A stretch of DNA of 35,699 nt. Source: an uncultured Clostridia bacterium. Lineage in GTDB: Bacteria; Bacillota; Clostridia; Christensenellales; DTU072. Location of the stretch: the NCBI GenBank assembly GCA_944371785.1, contig CALVXZ010000005.1, positions 1 to 35,699 on the forward strand, given 5' to 3'. Shown in pieces: positions 8,612 to 16,631 of this stretch (within the stretch, counting starts at the first letter, position 1; each line of letters begins with the position of its first letter). The notes beneath the pieces were generated by a model that did no database searches, had not been told where the DNA came from, and was given only the letters and a program-made list of their open reading frames with translations. The translations under genes and the position numbers were made by a program.

Positions 8612-11590
8612 ATGACGCATCGTGACAATTCGTTTTTTTCGGGTTTATTTTCTGAAAAGTCCGCCGAGCCGGACTTTTCGGATTTTCAGTTGCACAGAAA
8701 AATCAACGGATTTTCCTCTTTTAACGAACAAAGAATCATAAAACTGAAGGAAGATTTAGGATTAAAGCTGCCTGTCGGGGATCTGCTTGCGCTAAGGAAA
8801 GCCTTTAAACAGAATCCGCCTACGGTAATGGCTTTGAAAATAACGGACGATTACCGCAGTTCGGCGACGGCGTGTTTTACCGAAAAACTGTCAGAGATCC
8901 GTTTGTCCGGCGGTAACCCTCACGTTATGAAAGCTCTGAAAAAATATGAGGAGCTGAAAAAAAGATTCTCTCCCGATTCGCCGCGTACCATCGAAGAAAT
9001 AGGTATGATGAACTGTGCCGTGGCGGCGCGGGAAAAGGAGTCGGTATTCGTCGGCGGCGGCAGAACGCAGGCGGAATGCGAAACCTTCGACAAGGGGAAA
9101 CGCGTCGGGTACTACGCTTCGTTATCCACCAAATTCGACGAAAACGGCTTGCGCGCCGAACAAAGGGCGGCAGTCGAAAGCGTGTTGGCGGGATTTGTGC
9201 CGCAGGCATTTTTTACCGTAGCCGAGGATTCTGACCGGATGGACGATTTCGACGAATACGCCGAATCGTTGGCGGCTTCGGCTTTCGGATTCTTCCGCGA
9301 AAAAGAAAGCGATGTAAAAGCTACCGTTTTGGGGATTTCCGAAATTTCGCGTATCGGTTCGGCTGAACCGGAATTGGGGGATAAGATAGTCCTGGCGGAG
9401 ATAAAAGATTCGGAATACGCTTCGTTGAAAATGCTGAAGGAGTTTCTGAAGGAAGCCGACGTCTATGTCAAACGCGTGATAAATAACGATACGGGTTTTC
9501 TGAACGGGCTTTTCAATCTGAACGAAGGATTCGATATCGACCTGTCCGCAGCCGAAATTTTCGGTCAGACCGGCGAAGAACTTATCCTGGAAAAGCGGAT
9601 AGACCGTATAACTTTGGTGGTGAAACGCGGCAGAAGCTCCCAGGTGGTGAACCTGGCGGGCAAATGCGCGATGAAGGCTGCCGTCATCGGTAAGTTTACG
9701 GGCAGAAGAAAATTCAGGCTGTTGAACAAGGGAGCCGAGCTTGCAAAGATCGATATCTCCGCGATACATTACGGAGATTATTGCTTCAGACATTACAACA
9801 TTGGTTCCGAGGCTCAATCGTTTAAGATATCGCCTGCCGGCGCGGATTTGAAATCCTCGTTGAAAAACGTCGGCGACTACGGCGGAATGAACGCTTGTAA
9901 GGGCGCAAAAAGCGTGATAGGCGTGTTGTTGGGCGCGGCGCAAAACACGGCGTCGGAAGCAGGCGTCGTCAAACCCGGCTTCAGCGGATTCGGAAATTCC
10001 GTAAACGCGGTTTCGCTGTCCGACGCGCAGACGGGAGGGGATATATTCACACGCGCCGTAAACACCGCGTTGAACGCGGTGATGAAACTCGTCGCGACGG
10101 GCATATCGATATACAACATCCAATTAAATCCGGCGTTCCTTCTGCCCGATAAAGATTTCGATACGGGTCAGTTGTTGGAATGCGCCCTAGGCGTATTTTA
10201 CCTGGAAAACGCGCTGTCGTTAAATTCTTTGGGATTCAGCGCGGCAAGATCGGATAAGGTCTTTGCCCCCGAACTGACGGTGCAGGCAACGGGCAATTCC
10301 GGCGACGGCGCTCTGATAGACGGGATTTTTAAAAACGGCTACAAGATCTATAAAATAGGTATCCCGAGGGACGAATTCGGTATCCCGGACTTTAAATTTA
10401 TATTAAAACTTGCGGCGCAGATAAATATCAATTTCGGGACGGAAAACCTGCTGGCAGCGCGTCTGATTTCAGGTTCTGTCGCCGAAGCCGTGGTGGCAGG
10501 AACGGCAGGCGAACGGCTCGGATTTTCGTTCTCCGGCAAGCCGTCCGCGCAAAGCGAAAACCTTAGCGATCTGTTGCTGGCGTTGGACGACGCGGAAGAA
10601 TTTGCGGCGTTCGATCCCGAATATATCGGAGTCGTCGACGACTCCGGCAGGATCCGTAGCGCGCTGTTCAATTTTACGCATTCGGAACTGAACCGTGCGG
10701 TCAGCCGTTTTTCCACGGATATCAGACCCGAACAAAGGTGTCCGGCTGCGCCCGTTTCGCAAAAAGCAGTTGCGCTGAGATCTCATTCCGTGCCGATGCC
10801 GAAACTGATGATAATCCACGACGATTTCGCCGCCGAAGGCGCTTTCGTGCGCGCGGCAAGCGAACGCGGTTTCAAAGTTTCCGCCGCAAGAATCCAACAC
10901 GATTATCCGCTCAGCAACGAAAATCTGCGTTCGATACGGGAAAGGATAGCGTCTTCCGATATGCTTGCTATCTGCGGCAGAAGCGTGGGCGGAGTCTATT
11001 CCAATGGCGGAAAGCTGGAAAAACTGCTGACATCGCCCGTAGTCAAAGACGCTTTGAACGAATTGACGTACAGGAACGAAGGATTGATACTGTCTACGGG
11101 GCTGGGAAGCAAGATAATCGCGGAAATGGGGCTGTTGTCGCGCGGAAGCACCGAATATTCGGGGATATCGGGACTCTCGTTTTCGGCGGCGGCGTGCGCC
11201 GACCGCACCCCGAAACTTCCGGGGATCAGGATCTCGAACCGCTATTCGCCGATGCTGTCGGAGGTAAAGATAGGCGGCAGGTATCTGGTTTTGCCCGGCG
11301 GAGTCGATATGCGGCTGACGGTTCAAAAAGATGTACTGTTGGAATTACAGACATCCGGACAGATAGCCGCTCAATTCGTCGATCCGACAGGAATGCCGAC
11401 GCTGGCTTTTCCGTTCAATCCCGACGGCTCCGATTCGGCGATAGCCGCGCTGAGTTCGCCCGACGGCAGGGTGCTCGGCTTTTTCTGTCTTCCCGAAAAG
11501 ACTTCGTTTCTGAAAGGCTCCGGAGATCTGTTGGACGGGATTTTCCTTTCCGCTTATCATTATTTTTGCGCTCAGGGCGGAATAGAATAA
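8612..11590 (+). CDS. Catalytically degenerate FGAM synthase (PurL)-like protein
   Basis: A 992-residue intact frame homologous, by my reading, to single-chain clostridial phosphoribosylformylglycinamidine synthase (usually about 1230 residues). Conserved framework: NPPTVMALKITDDY (68-81) matches the family's RDPT..E.K..DTYW segment; residues around 480-505 match the family's YHGAV...KLVAAG segment; the C-terminal glutaminase-like domain keeps QIAAQFVD, FNPDGS..AI and SPDGRVLG. The catalytic elements are gone: SDHCRH reads SSATAC (83-88), no ETHNHPTE motif occurs, the glutaminase Cys position reads Gly830 (LSTGLGSK), and the His of the terminal H-S-E motif reads Leu960 with Glu962 kept. It is therefore unlikely to make FGAM. 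It follows the lipoprotein gene with zero spacing, with only AAGG eleven bases before its ATG, so translation is probably coupled. The frame is intact over almost 3 kb, which argues for a selected function rather than a pseudogene. Confidence 0.8.
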   Translation: MTHRDNSFFSGLFSEKSAEPDFSDFQLHRKINGFSSFNEQRIIKLKEDLGLKLPVGDLLALRKAFKQNPPTVMALKITDDYRSSATACFTEKLSEIRLSGGNPHVMKALKKYEELKKRFSPDSPRTIEEIGMMNCAVAAREKESVFVGGGRTQAECETFDKGKRVGYYASLSTKFDENGLRAEQRAAVESVLAGFVPQAFFTVAEDSDRMDDFDEYAESLAASAFGFFREKESDVKATVLGISEISRIGSAEPELGDKIVLAEIKDSEYASLKMLKEFLKEADVYVKRVINNDTGFLNGLFNLNEGFDIDLSAAEIFGQTGEELILEKRIDRITLVVKRGRSSQVVNLAGKCAMKAAVIGKFTGRRKFRLLNKGAELAKIDISAIHYGDYCFRHYNIGSEAQSFKISPAGADLKSSLKNVGDYGGMNACKGAKSVIGVLLGAAQNTASEAGVVKPGFSGFGNSVNAVSLSDAQTGGDIFTRAVNTALNAVMKLVATGISIYNIQLNPAFLLPDKDFDTGQLLECALGVFYLENALSLNSLGFSAARSDKVFAPELTVQATGNSGDGALIDGIFKNGYKIYKIGIPRDEFGIPDFKFILKLAAQININFGTENLLAARLISGSVAEAVVAGTAGERLGFSFSGKPSAQSENLSDLLLALDDAEEFAAFDPEYIGVVDDSGRIRSALFNFTHSELNRAVSRFSTDIRPEQRCPAAPVSQKAVALRSHSVPMPKLMIIHDDFAAEGAFVRAASERGFKVSAARIQHDYPLSNENLRSIRERIASSDMLAICGRSVGGVYSNGGKLEKLLTSPVVKDALNELTYRNEGLILSTGLGSKIIAEMGLLSRGSTEYSGISGLSFSAAACADRTPKLPGIRISNRYSPMLSEVKIGGRYLVLPGGVDMRLTVQKDVLLELQTSGQIAAQFVDPTGMPTLAFPFNPDGSDSAIAALSSPDGRVLGFFCLPEKTSFLKGSGDLLDGIFLSAYHYFCAQGGIE

Positions 11591-11660
11591 ACGCATTTTT
11601 ATATCCTGCGCCCGATTCTTTCAAAGGGCAAATCACAAAAGTGCTAAGGTTAAAAAAACA

Positions 11661-11677
11661 GGGCGCAAGCTGCGCCC
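11661..11677. terminator. Hairpin between the PurL-like gene and tRNA-Leu
   Basis: A 7-bp stem gggcgca/tgcgccc with loop AGC. On the minus strand it is followed by TGTTTTTTT, a good terminator tail for tRNA-Leu; on the plus strand the tail is GATTATTTT, weaker but usable for the PurL-like unit. Confidence 0.7.
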
Positions 11678-11720
11678 GATTATTTTAAAACGTATATGAC
11701 CGCTGTCCGGATTATGAAGA

Positions 11721-11741
11721 AAGGGCGCAAACTGCGCCCTT
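11721..11741. terminator. Second, near-identical hairpin
   Basis: A 9-bp stem aagggcgca/tgcgccctt with loop AAC, nearly the same core as the hairpin 44 bases away. The minus-strand tail is TTCTTCAT, so it is a weak terminator by itself; it may be the first of a tandem pair behind tRNA-Leu, or an RNA-processing hairpin. Confidence 0.5.
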
Positions 11742-11751
11742 ATCCTCGGTT

Positions 11752-11836
11752 TGGTGCGGTCGATGGGACTTGAACCCATACGGAGTTACCCATACGCCCC
11801 TCAAACGTACGCGTCTGCCGATTCCGCCACGACCGC
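11752..11836 (-). tRNA. tRNA-Leu, anticodon GAG
   Basis: An 85-base class II tRNA with CCA encoded. Acceptor gcggtcg/cgaccgc with discriminator A, D stem gcg/cgc, anticodon stem tacgt/gcgta (T-G closing pair) with loop TTGAGGG giving anticodon GAG, a long variable region, and T stem atggg/cccat with loop TTCAAGT. It reads CUU and CUC codons. Confidence 0.93.
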
Positions 11837-11854
11837 ATTTTCAGTGCGGATTTT

Positions 11855-11883
11855 ATATTAGCATATTTCGAAAGCGTTTGCAA
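11855..11883 (-). promoter_or_regulatory. Promoter of tRNA-Leu
   Basis: Read on the minus strand: TTGCAA (11883-11878), 17 bases, TAATAT (11860-11855), placing the start a few bases upstream of the mature tRNA at 11836. From 11884 to 12045 I see no gene or strong signal. Confidence 0.6.
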
Positions 11884-12045
11884 CTTATTTTTACAGTTTT
11901 TATATGGCTTTATTGGATGCGTACGCCGTTCGGAAGTATTGCGTCGGGGCTGTCGACGCTCCTTGCGCGTATTCCGTATCCGAATCGGGAAACGGATAAC
12001 GCTTTTAACAGAAAAGGTTTAATGTTTTTGCTATGTACGAACGTA

Positions 12046-12074
12046 TTGTAACAAAATGCCGATTGTGGTATCAT
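12046..12074 (+). promoter_or_regulatory. Promoter of the GDPD-like gene
   Basis: TTGTAA (12046-12051), 17 bases, TATCAT (12069-12074). The leader to the start codon at 12117 is about 36 bases and contains GGAGG. Confidence 0.6.
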
Positions 12075-12116
12075 ATTTATCGGACAGCCGCGTTCAACGG
12101 CGGCTTCGGAGGAAAA

Positions 12117-12956
12117 ATGCTGGACAAACTATACGAAACGGGCAGACCTTTGATTGCGGTGCACCGCGGAAAAAACGGCGGAGCGATCGCCGAAAATACC
12201 GTATATTCCGCGCTGAACGGGTTTAATTGCGGCGCCGACATCGTCGAATTCGACGTGCAAGGCACTCTGGACGGGAAGATAGCCGTCTTTCACGGCGGAA
12301 TGGAGCGCAAAATACTTTTTCCGTCATTTCCGCCCGTCGCGCTGTCGCTGATGAGCGAATTGAAAAAGCGCAAATTCCGCGCTCAGTATTGCGGAACGCT
12401 TAGATACGGTATTTTCGAGTTGGAGGAGTACCTGGAGGCGTTAAAGGGCAAAGGTATTTTGAATTTCGACAGGATATGGTGCGCCGATATCGGGAAATGC
12501 CTGGAAACCGTCAAAAAATTGGATATGTTCGATCAGGTGCTGTTCAAAGGTCAGGTCCGAGGGGCAAAGAACAAACTGCTGGATTACCTGCGTTTGTATC
12601 CCGACGCATGGTTTATGCCGATATGCAAAAGCGCAGCCATGTACGAAACGGCGAAAGCCGAATGTCTGAAACGCGGCATAACCGTCCGCGGCACGGAAGT
12701 CCTGTTCCGCGACGAGGGCGATCTGTTCGCTTCGGCGGAATTCGTGGACTCGGAGCGTAAGGCAGGGCGTTTCGTATGGGCAAATTCTATAGATCTGGAC
12801 GGCGATCCCGATATGTGCGCGGAACACGGAGATCTGTACGCCATGTTTGACGGAGAGGACAGGCATTGGGGCTTTCTGACCGAACGCGGTTACCGGGTCA
12901 TACAGACGGACTGGCCGGAGGTATTAAAAAAATACCTTGACGCGAAATATCGGTAA
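12117..12956 (+). CDS. Glycerophosphodiester phosphodiesterase-like protein
   Basis: A 279-residue member of the GDPD/PLC-like TIM-barrel family, whose enzymes hydrolyse glycerophosphodiesters to glycerol-3-phosphate and an alcohol. Motifs: HRG at 16-18, ENT at 26-28, the E.D metal ligands E44 and D46, LDG at 51-53, and H59. The usual HD after the second strand reads HGG here (H59-G60), so the second His is kept but its neighbour is changed. No signal peptide is present, suggesting a cytoplasmic protein. The start at 12117 has GGAGG four bases upstream; a longer in-frame start at 12033 lies upstream of the predicted promoter -10 and is unlikely. It appears to be transcribed alone. The substrate is unknown. 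Confidence 0.8.
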   Translation: MLDKLYETGRPLIAVHRGKNGGAIAENTVYSALNGFNCGADIVEFDVQGTLDGKIAVFHGGMERKILFPSFPPVALSLMSELKKRKFRAQYCGTLRYGIFELEEYLEALKGKGILNFDRIWCADIGKCLETVKKLDMFDQVLFKGQVRGAKNKLLDYLRLYPDAWFMPICKSAAMYETAKAECLKRGITVRGTEVLFRDEGDLFASAEFVDSERKAGRFVWANSIDLDGDPDMCAEHGDLYAMFDGEDRHWGFLTERGYRVIQTDWPEVLKKYLDAKYR

Positions 12957-13080
12957 ATGCGGTTGAGGGCACCCCTTTAAGCGGTTACGGAAACCCGTTA
13001 CGGAAGATTTCGGATATCGTTTTTTGCGGTTCGGACGGCGCGGAGAATCGGGTAAAAGTTGCGTCGCGCGATATTTGCTC

Positions 13081-13109
13081 TTGAAATAATGCCGGAAAAG
13101 TGGTATTAT
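13081..13109 (+). promoter_or_regulatory. Promoter of the SLOG/LOG-like gene
   Basis: TTGAAA (13081-13086), 17 bases, TATTAT (13104-13109). A short direct duplication, aaaggagcat at 13132-13141 and 13143-13152, follows and creates two Shine-Dalgarno sites and two possible ATGs (13140 and 13155). Confidence 0.65.
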
Positions 13110-13154
13110 TGCATATAATATTAGGAACAGAAAAGGAGCATGAAAGGAGCATAT

Positions 13155-13724
13155 ATGAAACAGATAATAGCCGTTGCCGGCAACGCCGCAGTGCCGGAAA
13201 GCAGTATTAATTTCAAATTGGCTTACGATACCGGCAAAGCCATAATAGATCACGGATACAGATTGCAATGCGGCGGATTGGACGGAGTAATGCTTGCGGC
13301 GTGCAAGGGCGCCAGAGCTTCGGAAAAATACACCGAAGGCGACATTATAGGGTTACTGCCTTCGTTCGATCCCAAAACCGCAAACGAATACGTCGACGTC
13401 ATAATCCCGACGGGGCTGGACGTTTTCAGGAACGTCATAGTCGCTTCGGCTTCGGCGGTGATCGCCGTGGGCGGAGGCGCGGGGACCTTGTCCGAAATTG
13501 CCAACGCGTGGGCTTTAAAGAGGCTGGTGGTAGGATATAAAAACGCCGATGGCTGGAGCGCGAAACTCGCCGATACCCGTTTGGACACCAGGATCCGCTA
13601 CCCCGACATTCCCGAAGACAGGGTGTTCGGCGTTACCACCGCGGAGGAAGCTCTTTCCGTCATAGACAAATACGTTTCCAGATACACAAGTTACCATAAG
13701 GGGATCACTCCGGGGGACAAATAG
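13155..13724 (+). CDS. SLOG/LOG-family nucleotide-binding protein (TIGR00725-like)
   Basis: A 189-residue Rossmann-like protein of the SLOG superfamily, related to the LOG/DprA group. It has the N-terminal IIAVAGN strand-loop, GGLDGVMLAACKGA at 40-53, and the phosphate-binding VGGGAGTLSEIANAW near 105-119. LOG relatives with PGGxGTxxE act as nucleoside monophosphate phosphoribohydrolases; this branch has GGGAGTLSE, and its enzymatic activity is not established by sequence. The start at 13155 has GGAG five bases away; an in-frame ATG at 13140 has its GGAG only one base away. It has its own promoter and no clear operon partner. Confidence 0.8.
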   Translation: MKQIIAVAGNAAVPESSINFKLAYDTGKAIIDHGYRLQCGGLDGVMLAACKGARASEKYTEGDIIGLLPSFDPKTANEYVDVIIPTGLDVFRNVIVASASAVIAVGGGAGTLSEIANAWALKRLVVGYKNADGWSAKLADTRLDTRIRYPDIPEDRVFGVTTAEEALSVIDKYVSRYTSYHKGITPGDK

Positions 13725-13774
13725 ATATCGCCGTCGCCGAAGGGCGGCTATCAGAACGTATTTATAATTTTATA

Positions 13775-13803
13775 TTGAAAAATTGCGCGCGGTAGTATAT
13801 AAT
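13775..13803 (+). promoter_or_regulatory. Promoter of the signal-peptidase-like gene
   Basis: TTGAAA (13775-13780), 17 bases, perfect TATAAT (13798-13803). Confidence 0.7.
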
Positions 13804-13834
13804 TTATATAAGTAAGCACTTCAGGGGATTGATA

Positions 13835-14806
13835 ATGCGCAACCTATCGGAACAAAAGAAAATTTTTTCACCGCTTATAGCGTTGTTTTTTATGGCGATA
13901 TTGTACGCCGCTATCTTCATAGTGTTTTACATGAACGCGATAGATATTACCGCGTCGCTGTTCGGCGTCAGATTTTACGATTTCGGCGAAGATGTGGTAA
14001 AAGTCGACGATTACGACATAGACGAGGGCGACGTAATGCTCTATATAGAGAAAGGCTCCAAAGTCATTGTCAAAGTCACCGAATTCGACGACCTGGAAGA
14101 AAACGATGCAATAGCTTTTTATTATAACGACGAAGGCAGCGACGTCATAGTCACAAAGATCTTCAAGGGCAAAGAATTGGGATTCGACGGCGAGATGGTC
14201 TATTACGTTCACGATCTGGATTCCGCCGAGATCGACGCCGTCAACATAGCTTCCGGGCATCTGTTGGGAGTCTACGTCGCGAGTGTGCCCGTATTGGGTA
14301 CGATCAGCACTTATCTTACCGATTCGGCGGCGCTGATGTACGGGTCTCTGGCGGTTCTGGCTTTGATAATGTTCGGCATTCCGATCGCCGTTTTCGTACT
14401 CAGGATCAAAAAACGCCGTATCGGCAGCCCCTTCCCGGAGGGAGTCAACATCAACAAACTGAACACCGAGAATTTATATATTTACGAAACGATGAGGAAG
14501 TTTTTCGAAGAAGCCGGCGTGTTTACCCTGGACAAAGGCTACGATTGCGATCTTATCTATATAAATAAGCGGCTGTTTGCGATATTGCATTGCACCAACG
14601 GGCATATGTACGTCAATATAAACAAAAACTTCCAACGCTACGACGGCAAGATCGACCGCGCGGGATATATATGTATTCCTCACGCAAGCTCCATTCCGAC
14701 GGCGCAAAAGAGGGTCAATTCGATATACAACGCGTACTTCAGCAACTTTAAGTATATCGATCGCCCGGTAAAACGCCCGGCGAAGCCGCAACAGAAAAAA
14801 CGGTAA
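13835..14806 (+). CDS. Membrane protein resembling SipW-type signal peptidase, catalytic dyad absent
   Basis: A 323-residue two-helix membrane protein. Membrane segments lie at about 13-35 and 166-190; the segment between is probably outside and acidic, and a basic stop (RIKKRR) precedes a cytoplasmic tail of about 130 residues. The external part resembles SipW-type signal peptidase order: a DEGDVML box at 63-69 (GDxV-like), NDAIAFYY at 90-97, VIVTKI at 104-109 and GHLLGVYVASVPVLGTISTYL at 141-161, which matches the family's GKVVF.IP.LGY...L segment. The Ser expected before the GD box and the His of the TVTHRI-like box (here VIVTKI) are missing. I infer a non-catalytic homologue; the family assignment is moderate. 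The C-terminal domain is not recognised. AGGGG lies seven bases before the ATG. Confidence 0.6.
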   Translation: MRNLSEQKKIFSPLIALFFMAILYAAIFIVFYMNAIDITASLFGVRFYDFGEDVVKVDDYDIDEGDVMLYIEKGSKVIVKVTEFDDLEENDAIAFYYNDEGSDVIVTKIFKGKELGFDGEMVYYVHDLDSAEIDAVNIASGHLLGVYVASVPVLGTISTYLTDSAALMYGSLAVLALIMFGIPIAVFVLRIKKRRIGSPFPEGVNINKLNTENLYIYETMRKFFEEAGVFTLDKGYDCDLIYINKRLFAILHCTNGHMYVNINKNFQRYDGKIDRAGYICIPHASSIPTAQKRVNSIYNAYFSNFKYIDRPVKRPAKPQQKKR

Positions 14807-14820
14807 AAACCGATAAAGTA

Positions 14821-14851
14821 AAGGGCGTCCGACGGACGCCCTTATTTTTTT
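14821..14851. terminator. Terminator after the signal-peptidase-like gene
   Basis: A 10-bp perfect stem (aagggcgtcc 14821-14830 with ggacgccctt 14834-14843), loop GAC, followed by A and a run of seven T. On the minus strand the tail is TTTACTTTAT, so it may also serve the convergent AEC gene. Confidence 0.9.
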
Positions 14852-14875
14852 AATAAACTTACGGCGAAAAACCGT

Positions 14876-15865
14876 TCAGAGTACGGACAGGAGCAACAGC
14901 ATCACCGGTATGGTCACAACGGAAAGCAAAGTGGCGACCGTAACCTGTTTTGCCGCCAGATCCGAATCTTTGTCGTAGATGGTGGAAAACATTATGACGT
15001 TCTGCGCGCAGGGCATTGCGGACATCGCTATCAGGTTCAAAGCTATCGGTTCTACGTTCATAAACAGCGACATCAATGCTGTGACTGCGACGCCGAACAG
15101 CGGAAAGAATATCAATTTTATGCCTGCGGCGATATAAACTCTGCCGTCCGAAAACAACTCTTTAAAGCGGATATCGGCTAATTTCAATCCCAGGAGCACC
15201 ATTGCCAAAGGTCCTACCATATCCGCAAAAAGCGTCGTAACTTCGCGTATTCCCGAAACTATCTCGTAAGCGGCGCCCGAAAGAGTTTCGGCTTTCAGAA
15301 AATTCAGATTCAGCATAAATAAAGGCAGCGCAATTATGAAAGACAGCGTAGGCGGATTCAACAGCGCGCGTTTTAAACTGATATGCCGCTTGTCGCCCGT
15401 CAGGGCGAAATTCCCGACCGTCCAAGCCATAAGGTTGAAAGCCACAACGGATACCGTGGCGTACAGGATTATGACGTGATTGCCGGGAGCCATCAGCTGT
15501 AAAAATGGGATACACATATATCCGACGTTTCCGAAAGCACCGCCGTAGGCTATAACTCCGCCCGCGTCCCTTCCGAACGGAGCGAAGCGCATCGCAAACG
15601 AGCCTATAGCCAATACCGCGCCTATGGTCACGCAGGTAAACAGGAACACGACGACGACGTTTATCAAAACGTCGGGATCGTAAGCGGTATTCAGAAACGA
15701 ATCGAAAGTAACGAAAGGCTGCAGGATATACAGCAACATCACCGACAGGAATTTGACGGTGCTTTCGGTATTTACCGAACGCATTTTGCCCAGGATAAAT
15801 CCGGGCACCGCCATTAATAAAAGCATTCCTACGGATATCGCACCGGTAATAAAAAGTTCGCTCAT
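14876..15865 (-). CDS. AEC-family (auxin efflux carrier-type) transporter
   Basis: A 329-residue integral membrane protein with about ten hydrophobic helices in two halves, consistent with the bacterial AEC/BART superfamily (malate, malonate and related organic-acid permeases). Typical features include an N-terminal helix followed by PGFILGKM, the FGNVGYMCIPF segment in the first half with its glycine/asparagine turn, and AMPCAQNVIMFS in the second half. The substrate cannot be read from sequence. Its ATG overlaps the stop of the upstream unknown gene by one base (TAATG), so the two are translationally coupled. Expression should come from the minus promoter at 16602-16631. Confidence 0.85.
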   Translation of the reverse strand: MSELFITGAISVGMLLLMAVPGFILGKMRSVNTESTVKFLSVMLLYILQPFVTFDSFLNTAYDPDVLINVVVVFLFTCVTIGAVLAIGSFAMRFAPFGRDAGGVIAYGGAFGNVGYMCIPFLQLMAPGNHVIILYATVSVVAFNLMAWTVGNFALTGDKRHISLKRALLNPPTLSFIIALPLFMLNLNFLKAETLSGAAYEIVSGIREVTTLFADMVGPLAMVLLGLKLADIRFKELFSDGRVYIAAGIKLIFFPLFGVAVTALMSLFMNVEPIALNLIAMSAMPCAQNVIMFSTIYDKDSDLAAKQVTVATLLSVVTIPVMLLLLSVL

Positions 15866-16566
15866 TATTCCAGAATCCCGTAAGTAGTCAAAATTTGTTT
15901 TACGGCGTTCAGTTCCCTGGATCCGAAGTTATAGTACCCCAAAGCATAAGAAAGCCCCAAAAACGACACTTTCATCAAAATAGGGTTGTCGAATTCCGTC
16001 ACATACAACATTCCCTTTATGATGTCCGTCAGATCGCGTCTGCCGTCTTCGTCCAGGCTGTCGGTGGCGTACACGTTCGCCAACAGATTTTTCAACCAAT
16101 TTTCCAATTCCTCCTTTGCCTGTTCCGGAATGACCGCGGCGGAGATATTGTCGGGTTCGCCCACGATCGCGTTTTCGCCGGTGATCAGCGAACGGAAAGC
16201 GCGCGCGAAAGGTTTTATCACGGTATCGATGAATTTCTGGAAACATCCGTTAGAGGTGGAATCGGGAAAATACTTAGTCACGAAATCGGTTACGGAGATT
16301 TTGCGTTTGTCGAATTCCAACAACAGTCCCACCGTCAGAGCGACCGCGCTCTTATTCGATTTAGGCAATTTGAATTCGCCCGTTTCGGTGCATTTTTGCA
16401 GTTCCGAGGCAAAAGAAGTGGTGCTTGCGGCTTCTCTTACGACGTGCAGGTATTCGGGCGTAGCCGCCAGGGTGCGCAACAAATTTGAAAAAGCTCTGTC
16501 CACGATTATCAGTCTGGAATCGCAAATCGCTTCTATACAGCCGTCGAATTTATCGGTGATCTGCAT
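15865..16566 (-). CDS. Hypothetical protein, coupled to the AEC transporter
   Basis: A 233-residue soluble, mostly helical protein that I do not recognise. It has no signal peptide or membrane segment, and no catalytic motif stands out. The sequence is mixed in charge with a few Cys (10, 15, 59, 108 region) but no CxxC pair. A strong GGGAGG lies five to six bases before the start. It is the first gene of a two-gene unit whose second gene is the AEC transporter, with a one-base overlap, and it diverges from a Crp/Fnr-type regulator gene. A role linked to the transporter or to its regulation is inference only. Confidence 0.7.
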   Translation of the reverse strand: MQITDKFDGCIEAICDSRLIIVDRAFSNLLRTLAATPEYLHVVREAASTTSFASELQKCTETGEFKLPKSNKSAVALTVGLLLEFDKRKISVTDFVTKYFPDSTSNGCFQKFIDTVIKPFARAFRSLITGENAIVGEPDNISAAVIPEQAKEELENWLKNLLANVYATDSLDEDGRRDLTDIIKGMLYVTEFDNPILMKVSFLGLSYALGYYNFGSRELNAVKQILTTYGILE

Positions 16567-16601
16567 ATCGTCCTCCCGGAATGTGCTTTAATATACATAC
16601 T

Positions 16602-16631
16602 ATAACATAAATTTCGGGAAATGTCTTGCAA
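16602..16631 (-). promoter_or_regulatory. Minus-strand promoter of the unknown-AEC unit
   Basis: Read on the minus strand: TTGCAA (16631-16626), 18 bases, TGTTAT (16607-16602). The -35 hexamer is palindromic and is the same six bases used as -35 by the plus-strand promoter of the Crp/Fnr gene. Confidence 0.5.

Noticed and set aside
8612-11590. Pseudogene interpretation of the PurL-like gene
   Set aside because: The frame is uninterrupted, keeps family framework motifs to the last residues and has a terminator; decay would have left stops or frameshifts.
11770-12051. Plus-strand open frame of 93 codons across tRNA-Leu
   Set aside because: Its first third is antisense to a convincing tRNA gene, it has no ribosome site and no recognisable protein.
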